Shown here: positions 53,382 through 61,474 of the stretch, in pieces | Layout: the number at the start of each line of letters is the position of its first letter | How positions within the stretch are numbered: position 1 is the first letter of the stretch | The notes under the pieces: model-generated | What the model saw: only the letters and a program-made list of their open reading frames with translations | Told to the model about the DNA's origin: nothing | The model's database searches: none | From: Celeribacter indicus | GTDB lineage: Bacteria > Pseudomonadota > Alphaproteobacteria > Rhodobacterales > Rhodobacteraceae | Assembly (NCBI RefSeq): GCF_000819565.1 | Contig: NZ_CP004393.1 | Location: 1,240,001-1,304,000 of the forward strand | Length of the DNA stretch: 64,000 nucleotides | Direction: 5' to 3' | Position numbers and translations under genes: made by a program

Positions 53382-53794
53382 ACATGATCGACGCAATCCT
53401 CTACATCGCCTCGCTCGACGATGCCGGCGCCTGGTATCGCGATCACCGGCCGGACCTGCTCGCGCGCGACGAGGCGGGCGAGATCGCCGTGCCGGAGGTC
53501 GTCGCCGGGATCGCCCGGACGCCGACGCATATCTCCGGCGATCTCGGCCTGTCCTATGTGCGCGTGACCGCGGGTCAGCTCGCCGAGCTGGTCGCCTGCC
53601 CGCAGATCACCGTGCTCGCCCGGAGGCCCTACGCGCCGGGCGTGCAGGATCAGGTCTACGCCGACCTCGCCGCCGATCCCGAGGCCTCCGCGCTCTATGA
53701 CAGCGTCTATTCCCGCGCGCCCTACGAGGTCGAGGACGGGGAGGGCGGCACCGTCACCGTCACCCCGCCCGCCCGCTTCGGGCAGATGGGGTAA
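53378..53794 (+). CDS. Phage protein of unknown function, 138 residues
   Basis: Starts inside the stop of the preceding gene (ATGA) and ends before a terminator. MIDAILYIASLDDAGAWYRD, then PEVVAGIARTPTHISGDLGL and a C-terminal acidic tail (VEDGEGGTVTVTPPARFGQM). No family is recognised. Position after a fibre gene hints at a fibre chaperone or tail assembly role, which is inferred only. Confidence 0.65.
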   Translation: MNMIDAILYIASLDDAGAWYRDHRPDLLARDEAGEIAVPEVVAGIARTPTHISGDLGLSYVRVTAGQLAELVACPQITVLARRPYAPGVQDQVYADLAADPEASALYDSVYSRAPYEVEDGEGGTVTVTPPARFGQMG

Positions 53795-53829
53795 CCGGCC
53801 CTCTCCAAATCATTCACCTGCAACTGAGA

Positions 53830-53852
53830 GCCGCCCTCCGGGGCGGCTTTTT
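53830..53852 (+). terminator. Intrinsic terminator before the lysis genes
   Basis: GCCGCCC-TCCG-GGGCGGC with TTTTT immediately after, 36 bp past the 138-residue gene and 19 bp before the endolysin start. It separates tail from lysis transcription, unless antiterminated. Confidence 0.85.
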
Positions 53853-53870
53853 CCATGACTCGAGGACACA

Positions 53871-54572
53871 ATGAGCAAGCTTGAACAAATCGCATCGACC
53901 AAGGCCTCCCTGGCGATCTCCGGAGGGTCGATCGCCTGGCCGCTGGTGGCGCCGTCGCCCGACCAGTACGCCAATTTCCTGAACCTGATCGTGATCCCCA
54001 CGATCGGCGCGGCGATTGCCCTGGTCACGCTGCTGATCAAGGGCCGCGAATGGCTGCGCGGCCGCACCGCCGCCTTCCACCGCGACGAGAGCGGCGCCAT
54101 CGGCAAGCGCGGCGTCGCCGGCGTCACGGCCGCCGCCGTCTTCGCGATCGCCGTGCCCTTTGGCATGAAATGGGAGGGCACGGTGCTCACGCCCTACTGG
54201 GACCGCTTCGCGAAGATCTGGACGGTCTGCACCGGACAGACCGGGGTCGAGATGCGCACCTACACCCTGCCGGAGTGCATGGAGATGCACGAGACGCGCA
54301 TTGCGGAGGGATATGCCCGGATGATCAGGGCCTATCCGAAGCTCCAGACCGCACCCGTCGAGGTGCAGGCGATGGCGGTGGATCTGGAATACAACGCAGG
54401 CCTGGGCACGATCCGGGCGGCGCGCAACACCAACGCCGCGTTGCGCGACGGCCGCTGGCGCGACTTCTGCAACATCCTCCCGCAATGGAACAAGAGCGGC
54501 GGGCGCTTCGTGCAGGGGTTGTTCAACCGCCGCAAGGAAGCGCAGCAGATCTGTCTGGCGGGGGTGGAATGA
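53871..54572 (+). CDS. Membrane-anchored GH24 endolysin (holin-like N-terminus)
   Basis: A 233-residue muramidase that would cut peptidoglycan glycan strands. The N-terminal ~75 residues contain a hydrophobic helix (FLNLIVIPTIGAAIALVTLL), then basic residues (KGREWLRG). A second Ala/Val-rich helix (GVAGVTAAAVFAIAVPFGM) precedes the GH24 domain. The active Glu is in KWEGTVLTPYWDR, with Asp 9 residues on, then TVCTGQTG. The C-terminal RNTNAALRDGRWRDFCNILP with NKSGGRFVQGLFNRRKEA fits GH24. No separate holin gene was found, so the N-terminus may combine anchoring with holin-like activity, or act as a signal-arrest element. Confidence 0.85.
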   Translation: MSKLEQIASTKASLAISGGSIAWPLVAPSPDQYANFLNLIVIPTIGAAIALVTLLIKGREWLRGRTAAFHRDESGAIGKRGVAGVTAAAVFAIAVPFGMKWEGTVLTPYWDRFAKIWTVCTGQTGVEMRTYTLPECMEMHETRIAEGYARMIRAYPKLQTAPVEVQAMAVDLEYNAGLGTIRAARNTNAALRDGRWRDFCNILPQWNKSGGRFVQGLFNRRKEAQQICLAGVE

Positions 54573-54871
54573 TCGGCGGGCGGTGGGCGGTGCGCCTGGC
54601 GCTCGCCGCGGCGCTGGCGGCCGCGCTGCTCGGTCTGTGGGGGTGGGCGCAGGCCACGCGGGCCAAGGCGCTCGAGGCCAGGCTGGAGGCGGCCGAGGCC
54701 GCGATCGCAGGCTATGAGGAGGCGGCGCGGATCCGGCGCAAGACCGACCGCGTCCTCGAGCAGCTCCGCGGTGAGGCTGCGCAGCTCGACACCTATCTCG
54801 ACACCATGGAGGGCGGCGATGCGCCTTTATCTGATTTTCTGTCTGACGCTGCTCGCCGGCTGTGGCCATGA
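54569..54871 (+). CDS. Rz-like inner-membrane spanin subunit
   Basis: A 100-residue protein with a single N-terminal helix (AVRLALAAALAAALLGLWGW) and an Ala/Glu/Arg-rich coiled coil (KALEARLEAAEAAIAGYEEA). This is the i-spanin layout for outer-membrane disruption at lysis. It overlaps the endolysin stop (ATGA). Its 3' end contains the Rz1-like gene in another frame, the classic nested Rz/Rz1 arrangement. The identification rests on layout and context; sequence identity is low. Confidence 0.75.
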   Translation: MIGGRWAVRLALAAALAAALLGLWGWAQATRAKALEARLEAAEAAIAGYEEAARIRRKTDRVLEQLRGEAAQLDTYLDTMEGGDAPLSDFLSDAARRLWP

Positions 54872-55031
54872 GCCGGCCCTCTCGCTCCTGGATCTCTCAC
54901 CGTGTCCGGGATGGCAGGGAGCTCCGCCGCTGACCGAGGCGCAGTTCGCCCGCGCCGCTGCAGCCGAGCGGGCAGGGCGGCTCTGTGCCAATGCGAAGCT
55001 CGAGGGGGTGGGCGAGGCCGCGCGTCGATGA
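54819..55031 (+). CDS. Rz1-like outer-membrane lipoprotein spanin
   Basis: A 70-residue lipoprotein, in a different frame, starting inside the Rz-like gene. The signal MRLYLIFCLTLLAGC ends in a lipobox (LLAGC; Cys15 lipidated). The mature part is short and Pro-containing (CPGWQGAPPLTEAQFARAAA). It ends LEGVGEAARR, where a change in sequence character follows at ~55030. It would pair with the Rz-like protein across the periplasm. Confidence 0.72.
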   Translation: MRLYLIFCLTLLAGCGHEPALSLLDLSPCPGWQGAPPLTEAQFARAAAAERAGRLCANAKLEGVGEAARR

Positions 55032-55362
55032 TCTGGTCGACGTAGCGCAAACGGCACAGGAGTTTGAGGTGGGCGATCCCGCTCATCCCATGGCAACGGG
55101 CGAGTTTCAGACGGCAAGCGGCGCATACCGCGAAGCTCTTGCGCCGCATTGTCCGGGCTTTGATCTGGACTACCGAGTGCGAATTGAGACGAGGCGAATT
55201 CGCAGCGAGCTTCAGCGGTTGCTGCCAGTCGAGGTGCTGGAAGGGGGTGAACGCAGCAAAATTGACATAGGAGCGCAATGAACCACCTGCTGTCTACGCC
55301 GCGCGCCATGTCCCGACGGACTGTCCCGGCAGCGCGCTTGCAGACTAAAAAGGAGCATCTTC
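55032..55362. other. Spacer between the lysis genes and the DUF805 pair
   Basis: About 330 bp without a confident gene. The minus strand of 55040-55160 can encode a Cys-bearing helical peptide (MRRKSFAVCAACRLKLARCH), perhaps the remains of a disrupted gene, but the frame runs on through Rz/Rz1. The spacer may mark a junction between phage genes and acquired cargo. Confidence 0.4.
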
Positions 55363-55632
55363 ATGGAAGCTCAGGTAATCGCTTTCCTCATCCTGTGTCC
55401 CTTCGCACTGGCCTTTGTCTATGCGGCCGTTCACGAGATCCGACGCTACAAATCCGAAGGCCGCGCGACCTATGGCCTCGTTTACAACGAGGAGACCGGG
55501 ACCACCCACGTCACCGGAATTGCCGAGGGCGAGGAGGGGTATGATCCCGAGAGCTACGACCCGAACGATTACAGCGATCCGGACATCAGCGATGGGTCCG
55601 ACGATGACAGATCGAGGGATACCTCCAAATGA
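55363..55632 (+). CDS. Small membrane protein with long acidic tail
   Basis: An 89-residue protein. MEAQVIAFLILCPFALAFVY forms one N-terminal helix; then a basic hinge (HEIRRYKSEGRATYG); then an acidic tail (GYDPESYDPNDYSDPDISDG) repeating the xYD/DP pattern. No family is recognised. It overlaps the DUF805 gene by 4 bp (ATGA), so the two proteins probably work together. GC and codon use look lower than in the tail genes. The start has AAAGGAGCATC upstream. Confidence 0.62.
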   Translation: MEAQVIAFLILCPFALAFVYAAVHEIRRYKSEGRATYGLVYNEETGTTHVTGIAEGEEGYDPESYDPNDYSDPDISDGSDDDRSRDTSK

Positions 55633-56108
55633 CTTTTCCGGATGCGATCACGCAGTGTTTTCGCAAATACGCAGCTTTCGGAGGCCGGGCGTCCCGCTCC
55701 GAATATTGGTGGTATACCCTGTTCATCTTGCTCGTCATGGTGGCGCTGAATGTGATCGTCATGCTTCTTTTCCGCCAGGCACGCCTGGCGCAGCTGCTTA
55801 CGCAGGTGTTTTCGCTCGCAACCTTTCTGCCCACGCTGGCTGTGAGCTGGCGGCGGATGCATGACAGCGGGCGTCCGGGCTATCTGGTGATGGTCTGGGC
55901 GCTTGGCACGTTTCTGGGCCTGCTGGTGATTGCAGTCACTGCGGCGATAATGGTGCCAGATACGAGCAATCCAGAGGCTGTCCAGACCTTGCGCACAATT
56001 GGTGTCGCCACTTTCGCCTTTTGCCTTGTCGTGACGGCCATCATGATCTGGTGGATGACACGGCGGAGCGATCCGGCGGTCAATCGTTTTGGTCCTCCAT
56101 CCACGTAA
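55629..56108 (+). CDS. DUF805 membrane protein
   Basis: A 159-residue inner-membrane protein with the DUF805 start CFRKYAAFGGRASRSEYWWY, followed by four hydrophobic helices and SWRRMHDSGRPGYLVMVWAL, the signature loop. DUF805 function is not established. It is coupled to the small acidic protein by a 4-bp overlap. It is a common passenger on prophages and islands. Confidence 0.86.
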   Translation: MTFPDAITQCFRKYAAFGGRASRSEYWWYTLFILLVMVALNVIVMLLFRQARLAQLLTQVFSLATFLPTLAVSWRRMHDSGRPGYLVMVWALGTFLGLLVIAVTAAIMVPDTSNPEAVQTLRTIGVATFAFCLVVTAIMIWWMTRRSDPAVNRFGPPST

Positions 56109-56267
56109 TCAGGCGGTCTCGTGCGGCGTGCGGCGCTGGTGGGGAGGTGAGGGACGGGGGGCGGCTTACGCTCGTGCTGCCGGGAAGGGCGGGAAGCCGA
56201 CATTCGCTGCGTCCTGGACGAACGGCAGCGGTGCGCAGGAAATGGACATCGACAATGTGGCGACCAG

Positions 56268-56459
56268 AGATCGTTTTGGAAGGCGCATCAGGTTCACGCC
56301 ATGGAGACGCGTGAGGCAAACTACAAGTGGCGCAACCGCATCGAGATCATGTTCGTCCGCCTCAAGGACTGGAAGCGCGTTCCGGCCCGATATGAACGAT
56401 GTCCAAAGGTCTTCCTTTCGGCCATCGCCCTCGCAGCTCTCGTCATTTACTGGTCATGA
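56268..56459 (+). pseudogene. IS5-type transposase, C-terminal remnant
   Basis: From 56268 the frame reads RSFWKAHQVHA, then METREANYKWRNRIEIMFVR with LKDWKRVPARYERCPKVFLS and AIALAALVIYWS at the stop (56457-56459). The R-x-R-IE-x-MF-x-RLKDW-R-x-x-x-RY pattern is the C-terminal DDE glutamate region of IS5-family transposases. The rest of the element is missing, so it is a dead fragment. Confidence 0.75.
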
Positions 56460-56647
56460 ACCTTTGTAAGTCGCGCTCCCCCGGTCACCGTCCGCTATGG
56501 GCTGACACCGGTCACCCGACGCGCCTGGCACCAAGGTCGGCTCAGGGCCGGGAGCGACTGCGGGACCTTCTAGGCGGCTATCTCCTGCCGCCGCGCTGCC
56601 GCATGTCCGCTCCGAGTCCATTCGAACCGATCGCGGGCCAGCGGACG

Positions 56648-57856
56648 TCAAGCTTCGCTCCGTTCCGGGCGGTTTTCGCGAAGCCGGAGCGCGATCAGCC
56701 CGACCAGTGGACACCACGCAGTCATGTCGAAGGTCGTGGCGATGCTCGTGACATCCGCTAGCCAGCCGAAGGCGGCCGATGCCAACCCGCCGACCCCGAA
56801 GGCCGTGCCGTAGAACAATCCCGAAACCACGCCGATGCGCGACGGCGCCAATCCCTGGGCATGCACCACGATGGCCGGGAAGGCCGAGGCGATGATCGCA
56901 GACGCCAAGATGGCCGCTGCCACGGCGGGGAAAAGACCCAGGTGCGGGAAGGCCAAAGCAAAGGGCACCGCGCCCCAGAACGAGAACGCGATCACCCGGC
57001 GCGTGCCGATCCGGTCGCTGACGGTCCCCCCGATCAGGCCTCCGCCCGCCGTGGCCGCGTGGAAGCAGAAGAGCACGACGAGGCCGGATGCGACCGGAAC
57101 GTCGAATTCCGTCTCGAGGTAGAAGACGAGGTAGCTTCCGAAACAGGCGAGGTAGACGTATTTCGCGCAGACAAGCGCGAACAAGACGCCCAACTGCCCC
57201 GTCGGCGCGGCCTCCGACATCGGAGCCGTTTGCGCGATGGTCGTCACGGGCGCCATGTTACCCGTCTCGGAAGGCGAGGCGTCGGCGCTCCACAGAAACA
57301 CCGCCAAAAGCACGCCCACGGCCGCAAGCGCCGAAAACCAGGCGATCGAGCCCTGTCCATTGGGCAGCACGACCAAGGCCGTCACCAAGGGACCTGCCAT
57401 CGACCCCAGGCTTCCGCCAAGCTGGAAGAGCGACTGCCCCCAGCCGAGCTTCTCCCGCGCCCAGCGACGGGCCAGCCGGGCGGCTTCGGGGTGGAAGATG
57501 GCCGAGCCGAAGCCAAGGAGCACGCTGGCGATCAGCAGCCATGCATAGCTGTCCGCCATTCCGAGTGTGAAGATGCCCGACCCGCTCAGGCTCATGCCCA
57601 GCATGAGGCTCCAGCGCGGCGCATGGCGGTCGGTGAAGGCACCGACCAGCGGCTGAAAAACCGACGCCGTGAACTGGTAGACAAGGGTCAGAAGGCCGAG
57701 CTGGGAAAAGTCCAAGGCAAGGTCCGTGTGGATCAATGGGTAGCTTGCGATCAGAAGCGCCTGGAGCAGATCGTTTAGAAAATGGGACGTGGACACGGCA
57801 AGCAAGGGCAGCTGCCGTGCCCGTGGCGATAGATATCTCGCGGCCTGATCGGACAT
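56648..57856 (-). CDS. MFS transporter, Fsr (fosmidomycin resistance)-like
   Basis: A 402-residue exporter with 12 hydrophobic segments. AVSTSHFLNDLLQALLIASY is the Fsr-family first helix, FTDRHAPRWSLMLGMSLSGS the loop 2-3 motif, and LGFGSAIFHPEAARLARRWA is very typical of Fsr homologues. QFTASVFQPLVGAFTD also fits. The substrate is not shown by sequence. It is divergent from the AraC regulator (98-bp gap), its likely controller. Confidence 0.88.
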   Translation of the reverse strand: MSDQAARYLSPRARQLPLLAVSTSHFLNDLLQALLIASYPLIHTDLALDFSQLGLLTLVYQFTASVFQPLVGAFTDRHAPRWSLMLGMSLSGSGIFTLGMADSYAWLLIASVLLGFGSAIFHPEAARLARRWAREKLGWGQSLFQLGGSLGSMAGPLVTALVVLPNGQGSIAWFSALAAVGVLLAVFLWSADASPSETGNMAPVTTIAQTAPMSEAAPTGQLGVLFALVCAKYVYLACFGSYLVFYLETEFDVPVASGLVVLFCFHAATAGGGLIGGTVSDRIGTRRVIAFSFWGAVPFALAFPHLGLFPAVAAAILASAIIASAFPAIVVHAQGLAPSRIGVVSGLFYGTAFGVGGLASAAFGWLADVTSIATTFDMTAWCPLVGLIALRLRENRPERSEA

Positions 57857-57954
57857 TCTTTGCTTTCAACTCTATTTTGTGTCCGCTCATGTTTCTCCTT
57901 CCGGCCTCACTCTGATATCGATACCGGGACAGATTCTATCGAGACTGGGCCATT

Positions 57955-58713
57955 ATGTTGAATTCCGTCGGTACAGAAGACATCATTGGCCTCGGGCGCC
58001 GATATCCGGCCGGCAGCCATTTGGAGCCGCATCGGCACGACCGCTCTCAACTGCTGTACGGGCTGACGGGGACCGTCGTCGTCACTGGCACTGCGGGACG
58101 TTGGATGATGCCGCCGGACAGCGCGTTGTGGATTCCCGCCCAGGTGCTGCACGAGGTCGACATGGTCGGAGAGGTTCACATGCGAAGCCTCTATCTCAGG
58201 CCCGACTTGCCTCTTCAGATGCCGCGGAATTGCGCCGTCCTCTCGGTCAGCCCGCTTCCGAGAGCGCTTCTCGACGAGATCGCCGGCGGCGCGGCGGAGG
58301 CGACGCAAAAGCGCAAAATGTTGGAGAAATTGGTCCTCGTCGAGATCGCGAGCCGTCCGATCCTGCCTCTTTCGTTACCCCTTCCCGAGGCGGGGCCTAT
58401 GCGCGACCTCTGCCAGGCATTCAGTGCCGCCCCGGATGCTCATGCCAAGCTGGACGAGTGGTGCGTCGCCCTGAACGTGAGCCGGCGGACATTCACCCGT
58501 GCCTTCCGGACCGCGATCGGCCTCAGCTTCGTCGAATGGCGAACCCGCGCCTGCGTCCTGGCGGCGATCAGCCACCTTGCCGAAGGTCAGACGGTCACCC
58601 GCATCGCCTTCGACCTCGGCTACGACAGCTCAGCGTCTTTCACGGCCATGTTCCGGCGCTCCACTGGCAGCCCACCCTCCCGGTATCGACATGGCCCAGA
58701 TGATCCCGAGTAA
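57955..58713 (+). CDS. AraC-family regulator with N-terminal cupin
   Basis: A 252-residue regulator. The cupin sensor is SHLEPHRHDRSQLLYGLTGT. The C-terminal pair of HTH motifs is VALNVSRRTFTRAFRTAIGL and TRIAFDLGYDSSASFTAMFR, followed by STGSPPSRYR. This layout matches regulators that sit divergently beside MFS pumps. An effector small molecule is implied but unknown. Confidence 0.9.
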   Translation: MLNSVGTEDIIGLGRRYPAGSHLEPHRHDRSQLLYGLTGTVVVTGTAGRWMMPPDSALWIPAQVLHEVDMVGEVHMRSLYLRPDLPLQMPRNCAVLSVSPLPRALLDEIAGGAAEATQKRKMLEKLVLVEIASRPILPLSLPLPEAGPMRDLCQAFSAAPDAHAKLDEWCVALNVSRRTFTRAFRTAIGLSFVEWRTRACVLAAISHLAEGQTVTRIAFDLGYDSSASFTAMFRRSTGSPPSRYRHGPDDPE

Positions 58714-58989
58714 CGAGAAGGGTGGATGACCGTTCTGTCCCGCAAAGTGTGAGTTCGAAGCTGCCTCGATCTCGCGACCGCAGCGAACGGCCGGTTCGGC
58801 GCGCAGCGCTGCGGCATCCGGAGAAACGGTGAACAGCGGCTTTGGGCCGGTCGCTTCCTTTGCGCAGCAAGCGGGGCATGAGCGAGGTGCTAAATGCGCT
58901 TCTGCTATGAATAGCTATCCTGTGAATTAGGATTTGCAATCCGCCGCGGCCTCGGCCCGTAAGCCCCGGCGAAAATTCTTCCGCTTCCT

Positions 58990-60426
58990 TCATCTTTCCC
59001 ATGTTGTTTCCATCGTCGCGAAAGTGACCTCGCGCGGTGGCTGCGCAGGGGCGCGATAGGGTATTCCCGCCGCATGAAACTGTATGGCATGCCGCTCTAT
59101 CAGTTCAGAAATGCCCAGCGAGGAGAGAAGCGATCTCGCCTCTGGATCATTTCCGACATTCATCATGACAAGCGTGCCTGAAACATTGGGTTCTGCCGAT
59201 TCAAGCGGAGGCTTCACGCGCCAGTGGGGGCGGATCCGCGCGAGGTTTCCCGTATAAAAATAGTTGCTCCCCAGAAGCGTGATGTCGTGAGCCGCCGGGG
59301 ATGCCTGTTCGATGATCCTCGCGAGATGTTCCATGTCCAGTGCATTACCCGTTGTCCCGCTCAGCCTGTTGGCTGCCATGCCGGTGAGTGTCAGCGCGGC
59401 GATCGCAGCCGACACCAGAAGGATGGCCGTTTCCGAGCGCGGCCTGGCCTTTTCCATGCTCCAGATAAACATGGCGACGCTGACGGGGACATACGATGGC
59501 AGAAGCCAGCGTGCCTGGAAGGACTGCGTCTTGAATAGGAAGGCGAGGAAACCGCAGAGCAATATCCCCAGAAGGCCGGCGCCGAACAACCATCTCGTTG
59601 CCTTTTCCACGTCATATGACCGCTTTTGAGCGGGGCGGTCGGTCATGAATTTGAACGACAGGATGGCGACGGGAAAAACCAGGGCCAGGAAACTCTGTTC
59701 CAAAAACGGATAAAGCCCTGCGAAGCTGCTGGTCGCTTCCGAATAGAGCTTATGACTGGCCGCAAGTGAAAGGTCGGGATGGGTGATGGACCAGGAATAG
59801 GGGGCGGCCAAAAGAACCGCTGCAACAGCAGCAGAAATGAACAGGTTGCGGCACCATATCGCGGATCGGTAGTCCCTGATGCAGAGCGCGCTCAACCCGA
59901 GCGTGATCGAAAATATCCAGAAATTATACTTGCTGAGCCCACCTGCGGCAATGGCGACGCCGAGGGCCGCCCAGTGCCACTTCCGAGGATCGTCGATGAG
60001 TCTCGCGAGTAGGTTCAAATAGACCGACATTGTCGCCAGTAAGGCGATGCTGTGTGTCCCCGCGCGCTGGCTTTCCCAGAAGATGTTGGGCAAGAGGAAC
60101 GCGCCCAGTGTTCCGAACAGGGCGATCCGGTTCGGGACGAGACGTTTCATACCGTCGAACAGCGCGATGTAGAATGTGCCAAGGAAAAGGCTTTTGACAA
60201 TTACCAGCGCAAAGGTATTCGTTCCGAAAAGCGCGAAACTTATGGTCTGCGCCCAGTTGTAGAGAGGGAGTTGCGGGCCATAGCCGAGATGGAATTCCCC
60301 CGCCATGAGGATCATTTCTGCCTCGTCGCGCTCCAGATTGCCGCCGACGATACTCCGTATTGCCGTGTGCGCGACGAAATAAAGAATAACCAGACTGTTA
60401 AAGTGCTTGACGACATAATCTGTCAT
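58990..60426 (-). CDS. GT39-type membrane glycosyltransferase
   Basis: A 478-residue polytopic protein (about 11-12 helices) of the protein mannosyltransferase/ArnT group, which moves a sugar from a polyprenyl-phosphate donor to a cell-surface acceptor. NLERDEAEMILMAGEFHLGY carries the conserved Asp-Glu, and GPQLPLYNWAQ the acceptor loop; WESQRAGTHSIALL follows. The periplasmic C-terminal domain ends RAPAQPPREVTFATMETTWE. DNA looks markedly less GC-rich than the chromosome, so it is foreign. Prophage-borne surface sugar transferases can change host receptor properties; this role here is inferred. Confidence 0.85.
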   Translation of the reverse strand: MTDYVVKHFNSLVILYFVAHTAIRSIVGGNLERDEAEMILMAGEFHLGYGPQLPLYNWAQTISFALFGTNTFALVIVKSLFLGTFYIALFDGMKRLVPNRIALFGTLGAFLLPNIFWESQRAGTHSIALLATMSVYLNLLARLIDDPRKWHWAALGVAIAAGGLSKYNFWIFSITLGLSALCIRDYRSAIWCRNLFISAAVAAVLLAAPYSWSITHPDLSLAASHKLYSEATSSFAGLYPFLEQSFLALVFPVAILSFKFMTDRPAQKRSYDVEKATRWLFGAGLLGILLCGFLAFLFKTQSFQARWLLPSYVPVSVAMFIWSMEKARPRSETAILLVSAAIAALTLTGMAANRLSGTTGNALDMEHLARIIEQASPAAHDITLLGSNYFYTGNLARIRPHWRVKPPLESAEPNVSGTLVMMNVGNDPEARSLLSSLGISELIERHAIQFHAAGIPYRAPAQPPREVTFATMETTWER

Positions 60427-60995
60427 TGGGCTTCCCAGAATAATGCGGGCTCAGACAAATCGTCCGATGCTGGCAAAATGAAAATCGCTGGTTGGCAAAT
60501 TTTGGTGCTGCCTTGCAAGCAGCCTCGCCATAAATGAAAATTGTTTCCCTTGTGCTGGGGTCCCGCACACACATACGTGCTACGCAGGCCGTTCTCAATT
60601 CTCCTGAAATCTTCCGCGCAAGTTCGCTGCCGCCGCCGTCATTGAATTTTTCGAGTGTTAGATAAATCGAAACAAAAACGCAATGGCCAGCCAGCGCGGT
60701 TCGGACATCTGCCGTCCTGCCGCCTCATCTCTCTCCGCTGGGCGGCTCGGAGAGCAGCCTGTTGTGGGCATTGATCACTGTCACCCGTTCCACCGCTTCC
60801 GTCACGGAGAGCACACGCCGTGCTGGCGGGCGGGTGCGCCCGACGTCGCTCGCCGCGATTGAACCAAGCATAGGCAAGAGGTCGATGCCGATCCCAACCC
60901 TTTAGGGGCAAGGTGCTCCCAAATCCTCATTTGTTCCCGTTTTGTCCATGGGCGTGATCATATTTATAGTATTGATTTTAATAAATAAATTTAAA
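60427..60995. other. Right end of the element before attR
   Basis: About 570 bp without a confident gene. It falls from mixed composition to very AT-rich (60950-60995, TTTATTAATAAAT type), as is common next to attachment sites. One small minus-strand frame (60725-60871, 48 codons; MLGSIAASDVGRT...VERVTVINAHNRLLSE) looks partly protein-like but has no clear ribosome site. Confidence 0.45.
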
Positions 60996-61049
60996 ACTTA
61001 AAATCCCTAGGCTTATGCCGTGCCGGTTCGAGTCCGGCCGCGGGCACCA
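60996..61049. repeat. attR: duplicate of the tRNA-Leu 3' end
   Basis: Exactly repeats 44648-44701, including the encoded CCA. It has no 5' half of a tRNA and cannot be expressed as one. The host sequence resumes with GTTCTTTTCC, the T-run that probably ended the original tRNA transcript. Confidence 0.93.
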
Positions 61050-61474
61050 GTTCTTTTCCGGCTCGCGGCGCGGGCCGCGGTTCCGGCGATCTGCGCCGAT
61101 GCCGGATCCTTGCGATGCAACTTGTGCTCGGGGAGTGCCCCGATCCGTTCCCGCGGGGCACCCGGATCAGGCCGGGGAGGCGAGACGCTCCGCCGGCAGG
61201 GCCCGGTGGATCAGGACGAGGCATCCCGTCCGCGACCGGACGCGATGTGCGCTGTCCGGTGCATTGCACGCCATGTCGCCACATGGATTTCGTGGCCTTC
61301 GCTCTGCGCGCGGTCCAGCACCAGGAGCGTCTCCTCCCGGATGGCGGGGTGCGGCGTGGACGCGCCCGGTCGGGCAGCAGCGCCCGTTGGCCTTGCGTTC
61401 GCGTGCCGCGCCACGGCCTGCGGATCCCGACGCCCTTCCTGCCCCCGGAAGGCCGGAGAACACGGGTCAGGGCC
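61050..61474. other. Intergenic region right of attR
   Basis: GC-rich ~425 bp with no supported gene; all translations are Arg/Pro/Gly-rich. Presumably it was the original downstream flank of tRNA-Leu. Confidence 0.4.

Larger units (their letters stand above)
44648..61049. mobile_element. Integrated element: defective prophage plus cargo, in tRNA-Leu(TAA)
   Basis: The 16.4-kb element is bounded by 54-bp direct repeats. It has a tyrosine integrase at the left end, pointing towards attL, a run of tail and lysis genes, and right-hand cargo (DUF805 pair, transposase remnant, Fsr-like MFS + AraC, GT39). Missing are repressor, replication, terminase, portal and capsid genes, so it cannot form particles alone. 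Composition is uneven, with less GC-rich ends. Confidence 0.9.

Noticed and set aside
54793..55278. 161-codon minus-strand frame opposite Rz/Rz1 with Cys-rich N-terminus
   Set aside because: Half of it is antisense to the spanin pair, and no family or ribosome site is evident. Left as spacer.
60725..60871. 48-codon minus-strand frame near attR
   Set aside because: The composition is protein-like, but there is no ribosome site, no family and a stop close upstream. Too weak to call.
60996..61049. Possible second tRNA-Leu
   Set aside because: Only the 3' 54 bp are present; no acceptor 5' arm or D arm. It is an attachment-site duplicate.
61050..61474. Coding frames right of attR on both strands
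   Set aside because: All are Arg/Pro/Gly-rich with no motif and no ribosome site.
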